NCBI RefSeq assembly: GCF_018614875.1
Contig: NZ_JAGGNW010000017.1
Coordinates: 93,607 to 157,606 of the forward strand
Reading direction: 5' to 3'
DNA length: 64,000 nucleotides
Origin: Variovorax paradoxus
Lineage (GTDB): Bacteria > Pseudomonadota > Gammaproteobacteria > Burkholderiales > Burkholderiaceae_C
A program made the translations under genes and the position numbers. This document shows positions 1 to 7,594 of the stretch, piece after piece (position 1 is the stretch's first letter; each line of letters opens with the position of its first letter). The notes below the pieces were generated by a model. The model saw nothing but the letters and a program-made list of their open reading frames with translations. It was not told the origin of the DNA and did no database searches.

Positions 1-678
1 GCCGTCAATCCGTCCATGCAGCGCAACCTTGGCTTCGATTCCAAGAAGGACCTGACGCTTGCAGCGCTTGTCGCATCGAGTCCGAACCTGATAGTTGTTG
101 CACCATCCGTGAAAGCTCGCACCCTCAAGGAAGTCATGGCCGAAGCACGGGGCGGTGCATACAACTATGGAACAGCCGGAGCTGGCACAACGCCGCACCT
201 GACGGCCGAGTACCTCTTCAAAGTGCTGGGGAAGGTGCCGGTAACGCACATACCGTTCCAGGGAGCCGGTCCGGCGCTGAACGCTGTCATGGGTGCACAG
301 ACACAACTGGCAAGTGTGGCATTGCCTGCGGCGGTGGAGTTGGTGAAATCGGGACGCGTACGCGGCCTGGTCGTGACTGGGAGCAAGCGATCGTCCGCGT
401 TGCCCGATGTGCCGACCGTTGCCGAATCGGGTTTTCCGGGTTTCGAGGATGTCACCTGGGTGGGCATCTTCGCGCCTGCGCATACGCCCCGTGAAGTGCT
501 TGAACGCATCAACGTTGAAGTAGCGCGCCTGCAAAAGGATCCAGACTTTCTCACCAAACTCGCGGCTGCTGGTTTCGATTCGTTGGGTGGGACCGTTGAA
601 CAGTCGAACGAGTATTTGCGGGGCGAACTGGAAAAGTGGGCGCGGGTCGTCAAAGAGACTGGTGCGCAAACGAACTGA
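1..678 (+). CDS. Bug/TctC-family tripartite tricarboxylate transporter substrate-binding protein, 5' truncated
   Basis: The reading frame is open from base 1, so the gene begins before the window; 225 residues of a family usually near 320 are visible, and the signal peptide and first lobe start are missing. The stretch NYGTAGAGTTPHLTAEYL and the conserved PDVPTVAESGFPGF motif are typical of Bug receptors, periplasmic binding proteins that capture small carboxylates, often for TTT transporters and sometimes as orphan sensors. The C-terminus, with a two-helix LRGELEKWARVVKETG ending, is normal. No transporter membrane genes follow, which is common for Bug genes in betaproteobacteria. The ligand cannot be read from sequence. 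Confidence 0.9.
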   Translation, partial: AVNPSMQRNLGFDSKKDLTLAALVASSPNLIVVAPSVKARTLKEVMAEARGGAYNYGTAGAGTTPHLTAEYLFKVLGKVPVTHIPFQGAGPALNAVMGAQTQLASVALPAAVELVKSGRVRGLVVTGSKRSSALPDVPTVAESGFPGFEDVTWVGIFAPAHTPREVLERINVEVARLQKDPDFLTKLAAAGFDSLGGTVEQSNEYLRGELEKWARVVKETGAQTN

Positions 679-1348
679 GCGTCCCCTCGGAGCTCTTGTC
701 ATGGGCGCCAGCCACCGCTATTCCCCGATTCTGCCGCAGCGGTGAGCGGCGATTCCTGGCCGGATGTTGCAATGGCCTTCACCTTTGGTGGTCGATCCGC
801 ATCAAGCCGCCAGATCCATATTCGCGGGTATTCACGGTTGAGCGTGATACGGAGCCAAGTTCCGCCGAAAGAGGAGTTCGCGGGGAACGACTGCAATTGG
901 CCGATCGCGTCAGAACAAAGCCTCCTATGCCGCAGGGCGGGTCAGCAGTCCAAGCTCTCTTAGATGCTCCACCGCACGGCCGGCGACCAGCTCTTTGTAC
1001 TTCAAGTCGCCCGAGCGGGAGCGCCATCGAACTCGACTGCCGTCGCGGAGGTGGCATGTCAGTTGGTGCCGCCGCGAAGTTGTTTGCGAACGATCCTCAG
1101 GCCGTCGGAGCCAATGCTCACTACTTGGCCAATGTGGAGGCATAGTCTTCAGGCAGCGCAAAGATGGCGAAGGTTTGCTCTTCCTCGGGTCGTTTGCTTT
1201 CGCTTTCCATGATCCCCTTGCGTCAAGAGCAGCCGTCCTTCCGCCGCAATGATGTTGAATTGCGGTCGCCGCACGGGTAGCGGGCTTGGGTTGCCGCTGA
1301 CACGATGGTGCGGTAGCCTCCCGGCTCCAATATTGCCAGGAGTCTCCG
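679..1348. other. Gene-poor stretch with a possible 29-residue ORF
   Basis: No convincing gene fills these 670 bases. On the minus strand a short ORF (1121-1210, MESESKRPEEEQTFAIFALP...) has a good AGGGGA ribosome site, and a second mini-ORF (GTG, VSIGSDGLRIVRKQLRGGTN) follows its stop directly. Further on, another minus-strand frame reads RDGSRVRWRSRSGDLKYKEL. The broken frames look more like the decayed end of one gene than like several small genes, but I do not recognise the family. Confidence 0.3.
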
Positions 1349-2029
1349 ATGCCCAGTCGCTTCATTCTTTCCACTGGCGCCGCCGTCGCAACCGCCGCCC
1401 TGATCATCGGTTGCGGTGCCATGGGGTCATCGGGCGACAACTCCATGAGCTTCTTCATCACCAGCGTCAACCCCGGCAAGGGCGGCGACCTCGGAGGCCT
1501 GGCCGGAGCCGACCGCTTCTGCCAGTCGCTGGCCACGAGCGCCGGGGCGGGCAACAAAACTTGGCGTGCTTACTTAAGCACCACTGCCGCGAACGGGCAG
1601 CCGGCTATCAATGCGCGGGACCGGATCGGCACCGGTCCGTGGACCAACGCCAAGGGAGTCGTCGTTGCCACCAGCGTGGCCGACCTGCACAGCGCCAAAG
1701 CCAAGGTGGGCAAGGACACCTCGTTGACCGAGAAGGGCGAGGTTGTCTCCGGCTTCGGCGATCCGGTCAACCGCCATGACATCCTCACTGGCTCGCGCTC
1801 TGACGGTACCCTGGCCGTGCCCGATCCCGGTAAGGACACCACGTGCGGCAATTGGACCAAAAGCGACGGCGGCTCCGCCATCGTGGGTCACCACGACCAC
1901 AAGGGCACCAATCCCGATCCAGTAGCCAACGCTTCGTGGAACTCCTCGCACGGTACGCGCGGCTGCAGCGTCGACCAGCTCAAAATGAGCGGCAGCGCTG
2001 GGCTGATGTACTGTTTCGCCACGAACTGA
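1349..2029 (+). CDS. Putative lipoprotein with DUF1554-like (C-type-lectin/endostatin-like) domain
   Basis: The 226-residue product starts with a lipoprotein signal ending in a lipobox (ALIIGC, acylated Cys at residue 22), so it should be anchored to a membrane facing the periplasm or surface. The rest (about 35-226) has the pattern FFITSVNPGKGGDLGGLAGADRFCQ, then a WRAYLS segment and GPWTNAKG. This is the signature of DUF1554, a lectin-like fold found in Leptospira and many proteobacteria. Several Cys residues in the domain probably form disulfides. The start is set by AGGAG about eight bases upstream of the ATG. Ligand and role are unknown. It stands alone, next to an IS fragment. Confidence 0.8.
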   Translation: MPSRFILSTGAAVATAALIIGCGAMGSSGDNSMSFFITSVNPGKGGDLGGLAGADRFCQSLATSAGAGNKTWRAYLSTTAANGQPAINARDRIGTGPWTNAKGVVVATSVADLHSAKAKVGKDTSLTEKGEVVSGFGDPVNRHDILTGSRSDGTLAVPDPGKDTTCGNWTKSDGGSAIVGHHDHKGTNPDPVANASWNSSHGTRGCSVDQLKMSGSAGLMYCFATN

Positions 2030-2074
2030 CTTTGGCAGATGGGAGGGCCTCGGCCCGCGTAGTCTCGCCCAGGG

Positions 2075-2233
2075 TGGCCGACCGGTGTGGCTGTAGAACG
2101 GCGCCAGATGTTGGCGCAGCTCTCCGAGATCGAGGAATCGGTCGACGCCTCGCAGCAGGTGATCGCGCGGGATGTGATCTTCGAGGTTGAATGCATAGAA
2201 CAGTTGATTCTGAACGATGCTCTGACCCATCAT
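2075..2233 (-). pseudogene. IS transposase N-terminal fragment (IS1182/IS5-like)
   Basis: Starting at 2233 and reading leftward, about 53 residues match the N-terminus of IS1182-type transposases: SIVQNQLFYAFNLEDHIP, then DHLLRGVDRFLDLGELR and the AP(F)YS-H-GRP turn. After GRP the family would continue into the DDE catalytic domain; here the frame runs into unrelated sequence antisense to the lipoprotein gene. The element has therefore lost its catalytic core and cannot encode an active enzyme. Its terminal repeat lies upstream at 2293-2316. Confidence 0.75.
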
Positions 2234-2292
2234 GATGCGTACCTCTATCGATGACGAGGGGCATGCAAACCGCGCCAGTTCCTAGGAACGTA

Positions 2293-2316
2293 GGGAGTTT
2301 TTCAACAGAATCGGCC
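2293..2316. repeat. Probable terminal inverted repeat of the truncated IS
   Basis: The bases GGGAGTTTTTCAACAGAATC, continuing GGCC, resemble the ends of IS1182-type elements. They lie about 60 bases upstream of the transposase fragment start, as expected for the left end. The partner end is not present. The element boundary falls four bases from the stop codon of the gene at 2320. Confidence 0.5.
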
Positions 2317-2319
2317 GAA

Positions 2320-2781
2320 CTACGACCTTGGGCACGAAAGCGTGACCAGAGCGAGCTTGCCGTCGCGGAATTCATAGTGCACCCAGGCTTCGGGGTGCTC
2401 ATGCCTGACCCAAGATGACTTCAAGCCAAGTAGAGCATCGTCAACGTGTCCGGCGGAATGCCGAACGCCCGCCGCCTCTGCTGCCTCCTCGGCGTCCTGG
2501 AAGGAGCCGATCAAGGGTGCACCAACGACGCTCGCTGCGACGGGCGTGAACCCCTCAATCGAGGACGCGTAGCAGAAGACCGTCTTGAGCACCTGGTCGT
2601 GGTCAAAACGGAGGGCAAATCCGGATGCCCTAGCCTCAGCCCAGTACTCATCGTCTGTGCCCTCCCGTAGCCGGTCGAAGCCATAGACGACATCGCCTAC
2701 CTGATAGTCCTCAAAGAGTTGAAGAACCTCCACGTCCTTCAGCCTTTTGCCGAGCAAACTTTTTAATGTCACGCGGTTCAT
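2320..2781 (-). CDS. Hypothetical protein (153 aa), 3' end abuts an IS end
   Basis: I do not recognise a family. The product is a soluble acidic protein with no signal peptide or membrane segment: FEDYQVGDVVYGFDRLREG near residues 23-41, a hydrophobic FCYASSIEGFTPVAASVVGAPLIG core at about 69-92, and a C-terminal strand-rich part (WVHYEFRDGKLALVTLS). The size and style recall immunity-like proteins, but that is a guess. Its ATG overlaps the stop of the upstream kinase remnant by four bases (ATGA), so the two were once translationally coupled. The last few codons lie beside the IS terminal repeat, so the original C-terminus may have been changed by the insertion. Confidence 0.5.
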   Translation of the reverse strand: MNRVTLKSLLGKRLKDVEVLQLFEDYQVGDVVYGFDRLREGTDDEYWAEARASGFALRFDHDQVLKTVFCYASSIEGFTPVAASVVGAPLIGSFQDAEEAAEAAGVRHSAGHVDDALLGLKSSWVRHEHPEAWVHYEFRDGKLALVTLSCPRS

Positions 2782-3233
2782 CCTTTAAAGGGTGCCGATG
2801 GTTGAATCCTGCCACGGTCCCAATGTCCGGTCGTGGCTGATTTCTGCCTTTGCTCACGTGCCTGTGCCAGGCTGCGCAACCTCTCCAAGATCAAGCTGGC
2901 CGCACCGCTTGCGCTGACGAGCGCCGAGTCGATGACCAGGCGGTTTGTGGTCCAAGCCTCGTATTCATGGCGAAGGACCGACTCCCGGGTCGGCGAGGCG
3001 AGATCCGGCATATCGACTGTCCGGCTCTCTACGCGCCTGCGGTGCTCGGCTTCGTCGGAGCACACGACCTCAATTTCGAGAATGTCCGAGGATGTGCTTG
3101 TTGCTACGGCCCGCCATGCTTCACGAGGACTCTGCGCCCGCGACAAACTGCTTCCCGCGGTTGCCTCAGATTTCATGAGACCGACAAGCACCCTAGCGCT
3201 CGCGTCCTCATAGGGTGCCCTTGTCTCAAACAT
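2778..3233 (-). pseudogene. P-loop kinase (AAA family) remnant lacking its Walker A
   Basis: The frame carries the C-terminal half of small AAA-type nucleotide-binding kinases: REAWRAVA, then LEIEVVCSDEAEHRRRVESR, then REYE-W and LVIDSALVS. Intact relatives are about 175-190 residues and open with a GLPGSGKS-type P-loop, which is absent. A neighbouring frame reads NRGKQFVAGAES, close to the family's LRLGRTVVADSV segment, so a frameshift as well as a 5' deletion is likely. The surviving part runs to 2778, where its stop overlaps the start of the next gene. Confidence 0.5.
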
Positions 3234-3341
3234 TAATGGCAAAGAACACCACGAAAAGCCTTGGACGCAATGGTGAAAAACCGGGCAGGCCTTGCCCGTC
3301 ATGACGACACCTGCCCGCCACCAAATTTCCAGTGTTGTGAA

Positions 3342-4250
3342 CTAGGACGCCTCACTTCTTAGTGCGTCGGCCACGTAGTCCACGAAGGCGCGCACCTTCA
3401 GCGGCAGCACGCGGCTCTGCCGGAAGACGGCGAAGACGCCGTTGGAGAAGGCCCGGACCGCGAAGCGGTAGTCGGGCAGCAGCCGCACCAGGGTGCCGCC
3501 CTGCAGGTCGTGGCGCACGGTGGCCTCGGACAGCAGCGCCACGCCCATGCCGCCAATGGCGGCCAGCCGCAGCAGTTCGCCGTTGTTGGCGCTCAGCACG
3601 CCCTGGATGATCAGTTCCTGCTGTTCGCCCGCCTCGTCGATGTACTTCCAGGTGATGACCTCGCGCTCGCGCCGGTAGGTGAGGCAGCGGACCTGGGGCA
3701 GGTCGCTGGGATGCCGAATGCGCGAATAGGTCTTCACGAAGGCCGGGCTGGCCACCAGCACCTCGTCGCTCGACAGCAGCCGCTTGATGACGAAGCCCGA
3801 ATCGCTGGACTCGCCGGTGCGGATGTCGACGTCGAAGTCATGTTCCACCAGGTTGACCGGATGCTCGGAGAGCTCGAGCTCGACGCGGATGTCCGGATAC
3901 ATCTCCGCGAAGCGCGGCAGCAGCGGCGCCAGCACCCGCAGGCCGATGTGCGTGCGCGAATGCACGCGCAGCCGGCCCTCAGGCCGCTGCCGGGCGTTGT
4001 GCACGACCTGCTCGGCCTCGCTCATGAGTTCCAGCACCGCCTCGGCCCGCTCCAGGAAGGCCTGGCCCGCCTCGGTCACCTTGAGGTTGCGGCTGGTGCG
4101 GTCCACCAGTTGCACACCCAGTTCCTCCTCCAGCGCACTGATGCGCCGCGAGATGGTGGCCGGGGACAGGCTGAGGCTGCGGGCCGCCGCCGAGAGGCTG
4201 CCCTTCTTCTGGGTGGCCACGAAGATGCGCAGCGAATCGAGGGCCTTCAT
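3342..4250 (-). CDS. LysR-family transcriptional regulator, divergent from the monooxygenase operon
   Basis: A full-length (302 aa) LysR regulator. The N-terminal winged helix-turn-helix (about residues 3-62) contains GSLSAAARSLSLSPATISRRIS, and the rest (about 88-295) is the usual two-lobe effector-binding domain with EGRLRVHSRTHIGLRVLAPL at its start. It is transcribed away from the 4353-13270 operon across a gap of only 102 bases. In LysR systems this arrangement usually means the protein controls the divergent operon and itself, with a pathway intermediate as effector. I see no single clear T-N11-A site in the gap. Confidence 0.92.
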   Translation of the reverse strand: MKALDSLRIFVATQKKGSLSAAARSLSLSPATISRRISALEEELGVQLVDRTSRNLKVTEAGQAFLERAEAVLELMSEAEQVVHNARQRPEGRLRVHSRTHIGLRVLAPLLPRFAEMYPDIRVELELSEHPVNLVEHDFDVDIRTGESSDSGFVIKRLLSSDEVLVASPAFVKTYSRIRHPSDLPQVRCLTYRREREVITWKYIDEAGEQQELIIQGVLSANNGELLRLAAIGGMGVALLSEATVRHDLQGGTLVRLLPDYRFAVRAFSNGVFAVFRQSRVLPLKVRAFVDYVADALRSEAS

Positions 4251-4352
4251 TTCGAAAGACGCAAAGAAGGTGTGCGTTCGCTGGTGATCCGGAGAGGAGG
4301 TTCGTTCCTACGATGGCCCCAGGTCGAAACCAGCCAACCAGGAGTGACAGCG

Positions 4353-5444
4353 ATGGACTTCGGAATTTTCATTTTGATGCAGCAGCGGAACAAGCACAAA
4401 ACCTCGCACCAGATCCTGCGCGACGCCGTCGAGCAGACGCGCCTGGCGGACGAACTGGGGTTCGGTGCCGCATGGTACGCCGAGCACCACTTCAGCAACT
4501 ACGGCCTGTGTTCCTCGCCGCTGACCATGATCGCGCACTGCGCCGCGGTCACCCGCAACATCCGCCTGGGGACCGGCATCGTCGTGGCGCCGCTGTACAC
4601 GCCGGCCCGCCTGATCGCGGACGCGGCCATGGTCGACCAGCTGTCCGACGGCCGCCTGAACCTGGGCATCGGCTCGGGCTACCAGCACTTCGAGTTCGAG
4701 CGATTCGGCGTCTCGCTGGAATCCGCGAAAGGCCGCACCTTCGAGATCCTCGACATGCTCGAGGCCGGCCTGACGCAGCCCAAGTTCAGCCACGAGGGCG
4801 AGTACTACCGGCAGCCCATGAGCGCCATCAGCCAGCGGGCGGTGCAGCGCCCCATGCCGCCGATGTGGATCACCAGCGTCGATCCGGCCTTCCTGTCGCG
4901 CGCCGTGAAGTCCGGCCACCATGTGTTCGTCTCCGGCGGCGACGGCGGGCTGGAGAAGCTGGCCGGCACCCGCGCCCTGATCGACAAGGTGGCCACGGCC
5001 GAGGGCAAGGACCCCGCCGGCGTGCAGGTCGGCCTGCTGCGCGCGGCCTATGCCAGCGACAACAGGGACGAGGTGGAAAGCTACCTCGAGTGCGCCCGCT
5101 ACCAGCGCCGCATCGCCGTCAGCCTGAAGCGCCGCACCGCGCAGATCGCCGACGACTACCAGGTCGAGGAAGGCATCGTCGAGGGCGAGCCGAGCCTGGA
5201 CGAGATGCGCGCGCTGCTGCCCGTGGGCAGCATCGACACCGTGATCGAGCGCGTGGTCAACGAGATCCGCACCCTCAAGCCCGTGCACTACTGCTTCCAG
5301 ACGCAGATGGGCGACTTCGACCACCCGACGATGCTGCGCCAGCTGGAAACCTGGGCCAAGATCATCATCCCGACGGTGCAGCAGGAGATCGCCAACGATC
5401 CGCCGCACCAGGCCGCGGCCAAGTCCGAACTCGCCGCAGCCTGA
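4353..5444 (+). CDS. LLM-class flavin-dependent monooxygenase (bacterial luciferase-like)
   Basis: A 363-residue luciferase-like TIM-barrel protein. The N-terminus MDFGIFILMQ, the segment ADELGFGAAWYAEHHF (about 32-47) and the LGTGIVVAPLYTPARLIADAAMVDQLSDGRLNLGIGSGY region are family hallmarks. Such enzymes use reduced FMN and O2 to oxygenate substrates (epoxidation, Baeyer-Villiger, desulfonation and others) and need a separate flavin reductase, which is the next gene. The ATG at 4353 is chosen because AGGAG lies just upstream and the family N-terminus begins there; the longer open frame upstream is antisense to the LysR gene. First gene of a nine-gene operon. The substrate is not readable. 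Confidence 0.93.
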   Translation: MDFGIFILMQQRNKHKTSHQILRDAVEQTRLADELGFGAAWYAEHHFSNYGLCSSPLTMIAHCAAVTRNIRLGTGIVVAPLYTPARLIADAAMVDQLSDGRLNLGIGSGYQHFEFERFGVSLESAKGRTFEILDMLEAGLTQPKFSHEGEYYRQPMSAISQRAVQRPMPPMWITSVDPAFLSRAVKSGHHVFVSGGDGGLEKLAGTRALIDKVATAEGKDPAGVQVGLLRAAYASDNRDEVESYLECARYQRRIAVSLKRRTAQIADDYQVEEGIVEGEPSLDEMRALLPVGSIDTVIERVVNEIRTLKPVHYCFQTQMGDFDHPTMLRQLETWAKIIIPTVQQEIANDPPHQAAAKSELAAA

Positions 5445-5466
5445 GGCTGGGCCGCCAGGAGACGCC

Positions 5467-6402
5467 ATGTCCGAAGCCGCCGCAACCATCCACTCCGCCA
5501 TCGAGCCCGCGCAGCTGCGCCAGTTGCTCGGTTGCTTCCCGACCGGCGTGGCCGTCATCACCACCTGCACGCCGGAGGGTCAGCCAGCGGGCCTGACCTG
5601 CAACTCGTTCAGCTCGGTGTCGCTGGAGCCGCCGCTGGTGCTGTTCAGCCTGCGCAAGGCCAGCCGCCTGCTGCCGACCTTCCAGACTGCGAACGGCTTC
5701 GTCATCAACATCCTCTCCGAGCAGCAGGACGCGCTGTCGGGCCGCTTCGCCTCGAGCAGGATCGAGGACAAGTTCGACGGCGTGGCCTGGCGCGCCGGCC
5801 GGCTGGGCATGCCGTTGATCGACGACTGCCTGGCCAGCTTCGAATGCCGCGTGCATGCCACCCATGAAGCCGGCGACCACGTCATCTTCATCGGCGAGGT
5901 CAAGCACCTGAGTGCAGGCGCGCCGGAGCAGGCGCTGGTGTTCTACAAGGGCGCCTACATGATGCTGGCCGAGTCGCTGCGCAAGCTGGTGGTGCAGGGC
6001 GGGCTGGGCGACGCCGACATCGACGAGGCCTACCGCACGCTCTACGGCACGCTGCTGCACCTGGCGAGCGAACGCGCCACCGAGGCCGAGCTGGACGCCG
6101 TGCGCGAAGCCGCCGATGCCATCGAGGCGCATCCCGACGACGCACCGCTCAAGGAGCGCATCGCCTCCGCCAGCGCCTTCTTCGCCTCGATCGCGGCCGC
6201 CGGCCACAACGAAGCGCTGACACTGATGGCGCAGACCATGACCAGCGTGCTGCGCGAGCGCATGACGCACGTGCTCTCGGTGCGCCCGCGCCCCGACCTC
6301 TATCCGCTGCGCGGCAAGGTGGCGCAGAACCTGCGCCAGCGTGACGCCGAGGGCGCCGCCGCCGCGCTGGACGAACTGATCACGCAGCTGCGCAAGGGCT
6401 GA
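5467..6402 (+). CDS. Flavin reductase with C-terminal FCD (FadR/GntR effector)-like domain
   Basis: Residues about 16-165 form a flavin reductase (FMN-binding split barrel) domain: LLGCFPTGVAVITT, GLTCNSFSSVSLEPPLVLF and NILSEQQDALSGRF. It would supply reduced FMN to the upstream monooxygenase. The family normally ends near residue 170. Here about 145 more residues follow, largely helical, with LYGTLLHLASERATEAELD, then AFFASIAAAGHNEALTLMAQ and a final QRDAEGAAAALDELI. This pattern matches the FCD ligand-binding domain of FadR-type GntR regulators, without a DNA-binding domain. By analogy with the HPA hydroxylase reductase C1, which has a regulatory MarR-like tail, the extension may sense substrate and gate NAD(P)H oxidation. 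That role is inferred. Confidence 0.85.
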   Translation: MSEAAATIHSAIEPAQLRQLLGCFPTGVAVITTCTPEGQPAGLTCNSFSSVSLEPPLVLFSLRKASRLLPTFQTANGFVINILSEQQDALSGRFASSRIEDKFDGVAWRAGRLGMPLIDDCLASFECRVHATHEAGDHVIFIGEVKHLSAGAPEQALVFYKGAYMMLAESLRKLVVQGGLGDADIDEAYRTLYGTLLHLASERATEAELDAVREAADAIEAHPDDAPLKERIASASAFFASIAAAGHNEALTLMAQTMTSVLRERMTHVLSVRPRPDLYPLRGKVAQNLRQRDAEGAAAALDELITQLRKG

Positions 6403-6430
6403 GCCCTTTCCATATCCCACAGGAGACAAG

Positions 6431-7591
6431 ATGTCCATCGACTACGCCGGCTTCCGGCGCGAACTCGAATCGTTCGCGCGCAGCGCCTGCCCGCCGGAGA
6501 TCCGCGCCGTCGTCGCGGCCGGCCAGAAGATCGCCAAGCGCGAATACCAGGCCTGGCAGCAGATCCTGAACGCACAGGGCTGGGGCGCGCCGAGCTGGCC
6601 GCGCGAAGCGGGCGGCACCGGATGGGATATCCGCCAGCGCCTCATCTTCGAGGAGGTGATGGCCGAGAACGACTGCCCGCCGCTCTATCACCATGGCCTG
6701 GGCCACATCGGTCCGGTGATCATCCGCTTCGGCACGCCCGAGCAGAAGGCGCGCTTCCTGCCGCGCATCCTCGACGGTTCCGACTGGTGGTGCCAGGGTT
6801 ATTCGGAGCCCGGCTCGGGCTCCGACCTGGCCTCGTTGTCCACCAGTGCACGGCTGGAGAGCGGCGAGTGGGTCATCAACGGCCAGAAGATCTGGACCTC
6901 GCATGCCCACGAGGCCAGCATGATCTACATGCTGGTGCGCACTTCGAAGGAAGCGAAGAAGCAGGAGGGCATCTCGCTGCTGCTGGTGCCCATGGACACC
7001 CGGGGCATCACGGTGCGCCCCATCAAGACCATCGACGGCTGGCATCACCTGAACGAGGTCTTCTTCGACGACGTGCGCGTGCGCGCCGACAACCTGCTCG
7101 GTGAGGTCGGCAAGGGCTGGACCTGCGCCAAGTTCCTGCTGGAGCGCGAACGCCTGCCCCCGGCCAACGTGGCGCGGCTGGAGCTCATGCGCCGGCAGGT
7201 CACGCGCCTGGTCGAGGAGGCGACCCGGGCCGCTGCGGGCCGGCGCGACTTCAGCGGCCTGCACCACAAGCTGCTGCTGTGCGAGGCCGACGTGAAGGGC
7301 GCCCGCGTGATGATGGCAGAGGCAACGGACGACCTGATCCACCAGCGCCCGCTGGGCGTGCAGCCCTCCGTCATCAAGATGACCTGCGCCGACGTGGCGC
7401 AGCGCCTGACGACCATCGCCCTCGATGCGGTCGGTCCCGATGCGGCCCACCGCTTCCTCGCCGATGCCGGGGAGGACGTGCCCGACGCCACCTGGATCCA
7501 GAACTACATGTTCACGCGCGCCCGCACCATCGCCGGCGGCACTTCCGAGGTGCAGCGCAACGTGGTCGCCAACGAATTGCTGGGAGCCTGA
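6431..7591 (+). CDS. Acyl-CoA dehydrogenase, probable alpha-type subunit of a heteromer
   Basis: A 386-residue acyl-CoA dehydrogenase. The N-terminal and middle domains are clear: GWGAPSWPREAGGTGWDIRQ, then YSEPGSGSDLASLSTSA and WVINGQKIWTSHAH. The C-terminal FAD contact AGGTSEVQRNVVAN is present near residue 368. The QxxGGxG motif that closes the FAD site in homotetrameric enzymes is missing; at its place is DAVGPDAAHRFLADA. The following gene has the opposite pattern, so the two are likely subunits of one heteromeric enzyme introducing a double bond into an acyl-CoA. Its catalytic base is not in the usual YEGT position. A ribosome site (AGGAGA) precedes the ATG. Three bases separate it from its partner. 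Confidence 0.92.
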   Translation: MSIDYAGFRRELESFARSACPPEIRAVVAAGQKIAKREYQAWQQILNAQGWGAPSWPREAGGTGWDIRQRLIFEEVMAENDCPPLYHHGLGHIGPVIIRFGTPEQKARFLPRILDGSDWWCQGYSEPGSGSDLASLSTSARLESGEWVINGQKIWTSHAHEASMIYMLVRTSKEAKKQEGISLLLVPMDTRGITVRPIKTIDGWHHLNEVFFDDVRVRADNLLGEVGKGWTCAKFLLERERLPPANVARLELMRRQVTRLVEEATRAAAGRRDFSGLHHKLLLCEADVKGARVMMAEATDDLIHQRPLGVQPSVIKMTCADVAQRLTTIALDAVGPDAAHRFLADAGEDVPDATWIQNYMFTRARTIAGGTSEVQRNVVANELLGA

Positions 7592-7594
7592 GCC

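Noticed and set aside
4251..4352. A defined LysR binding site in the divergent promoter gap
   Set aside because: No clear T-N11-A palindrome stands out, so no site is annotated although regulation from here is likely.
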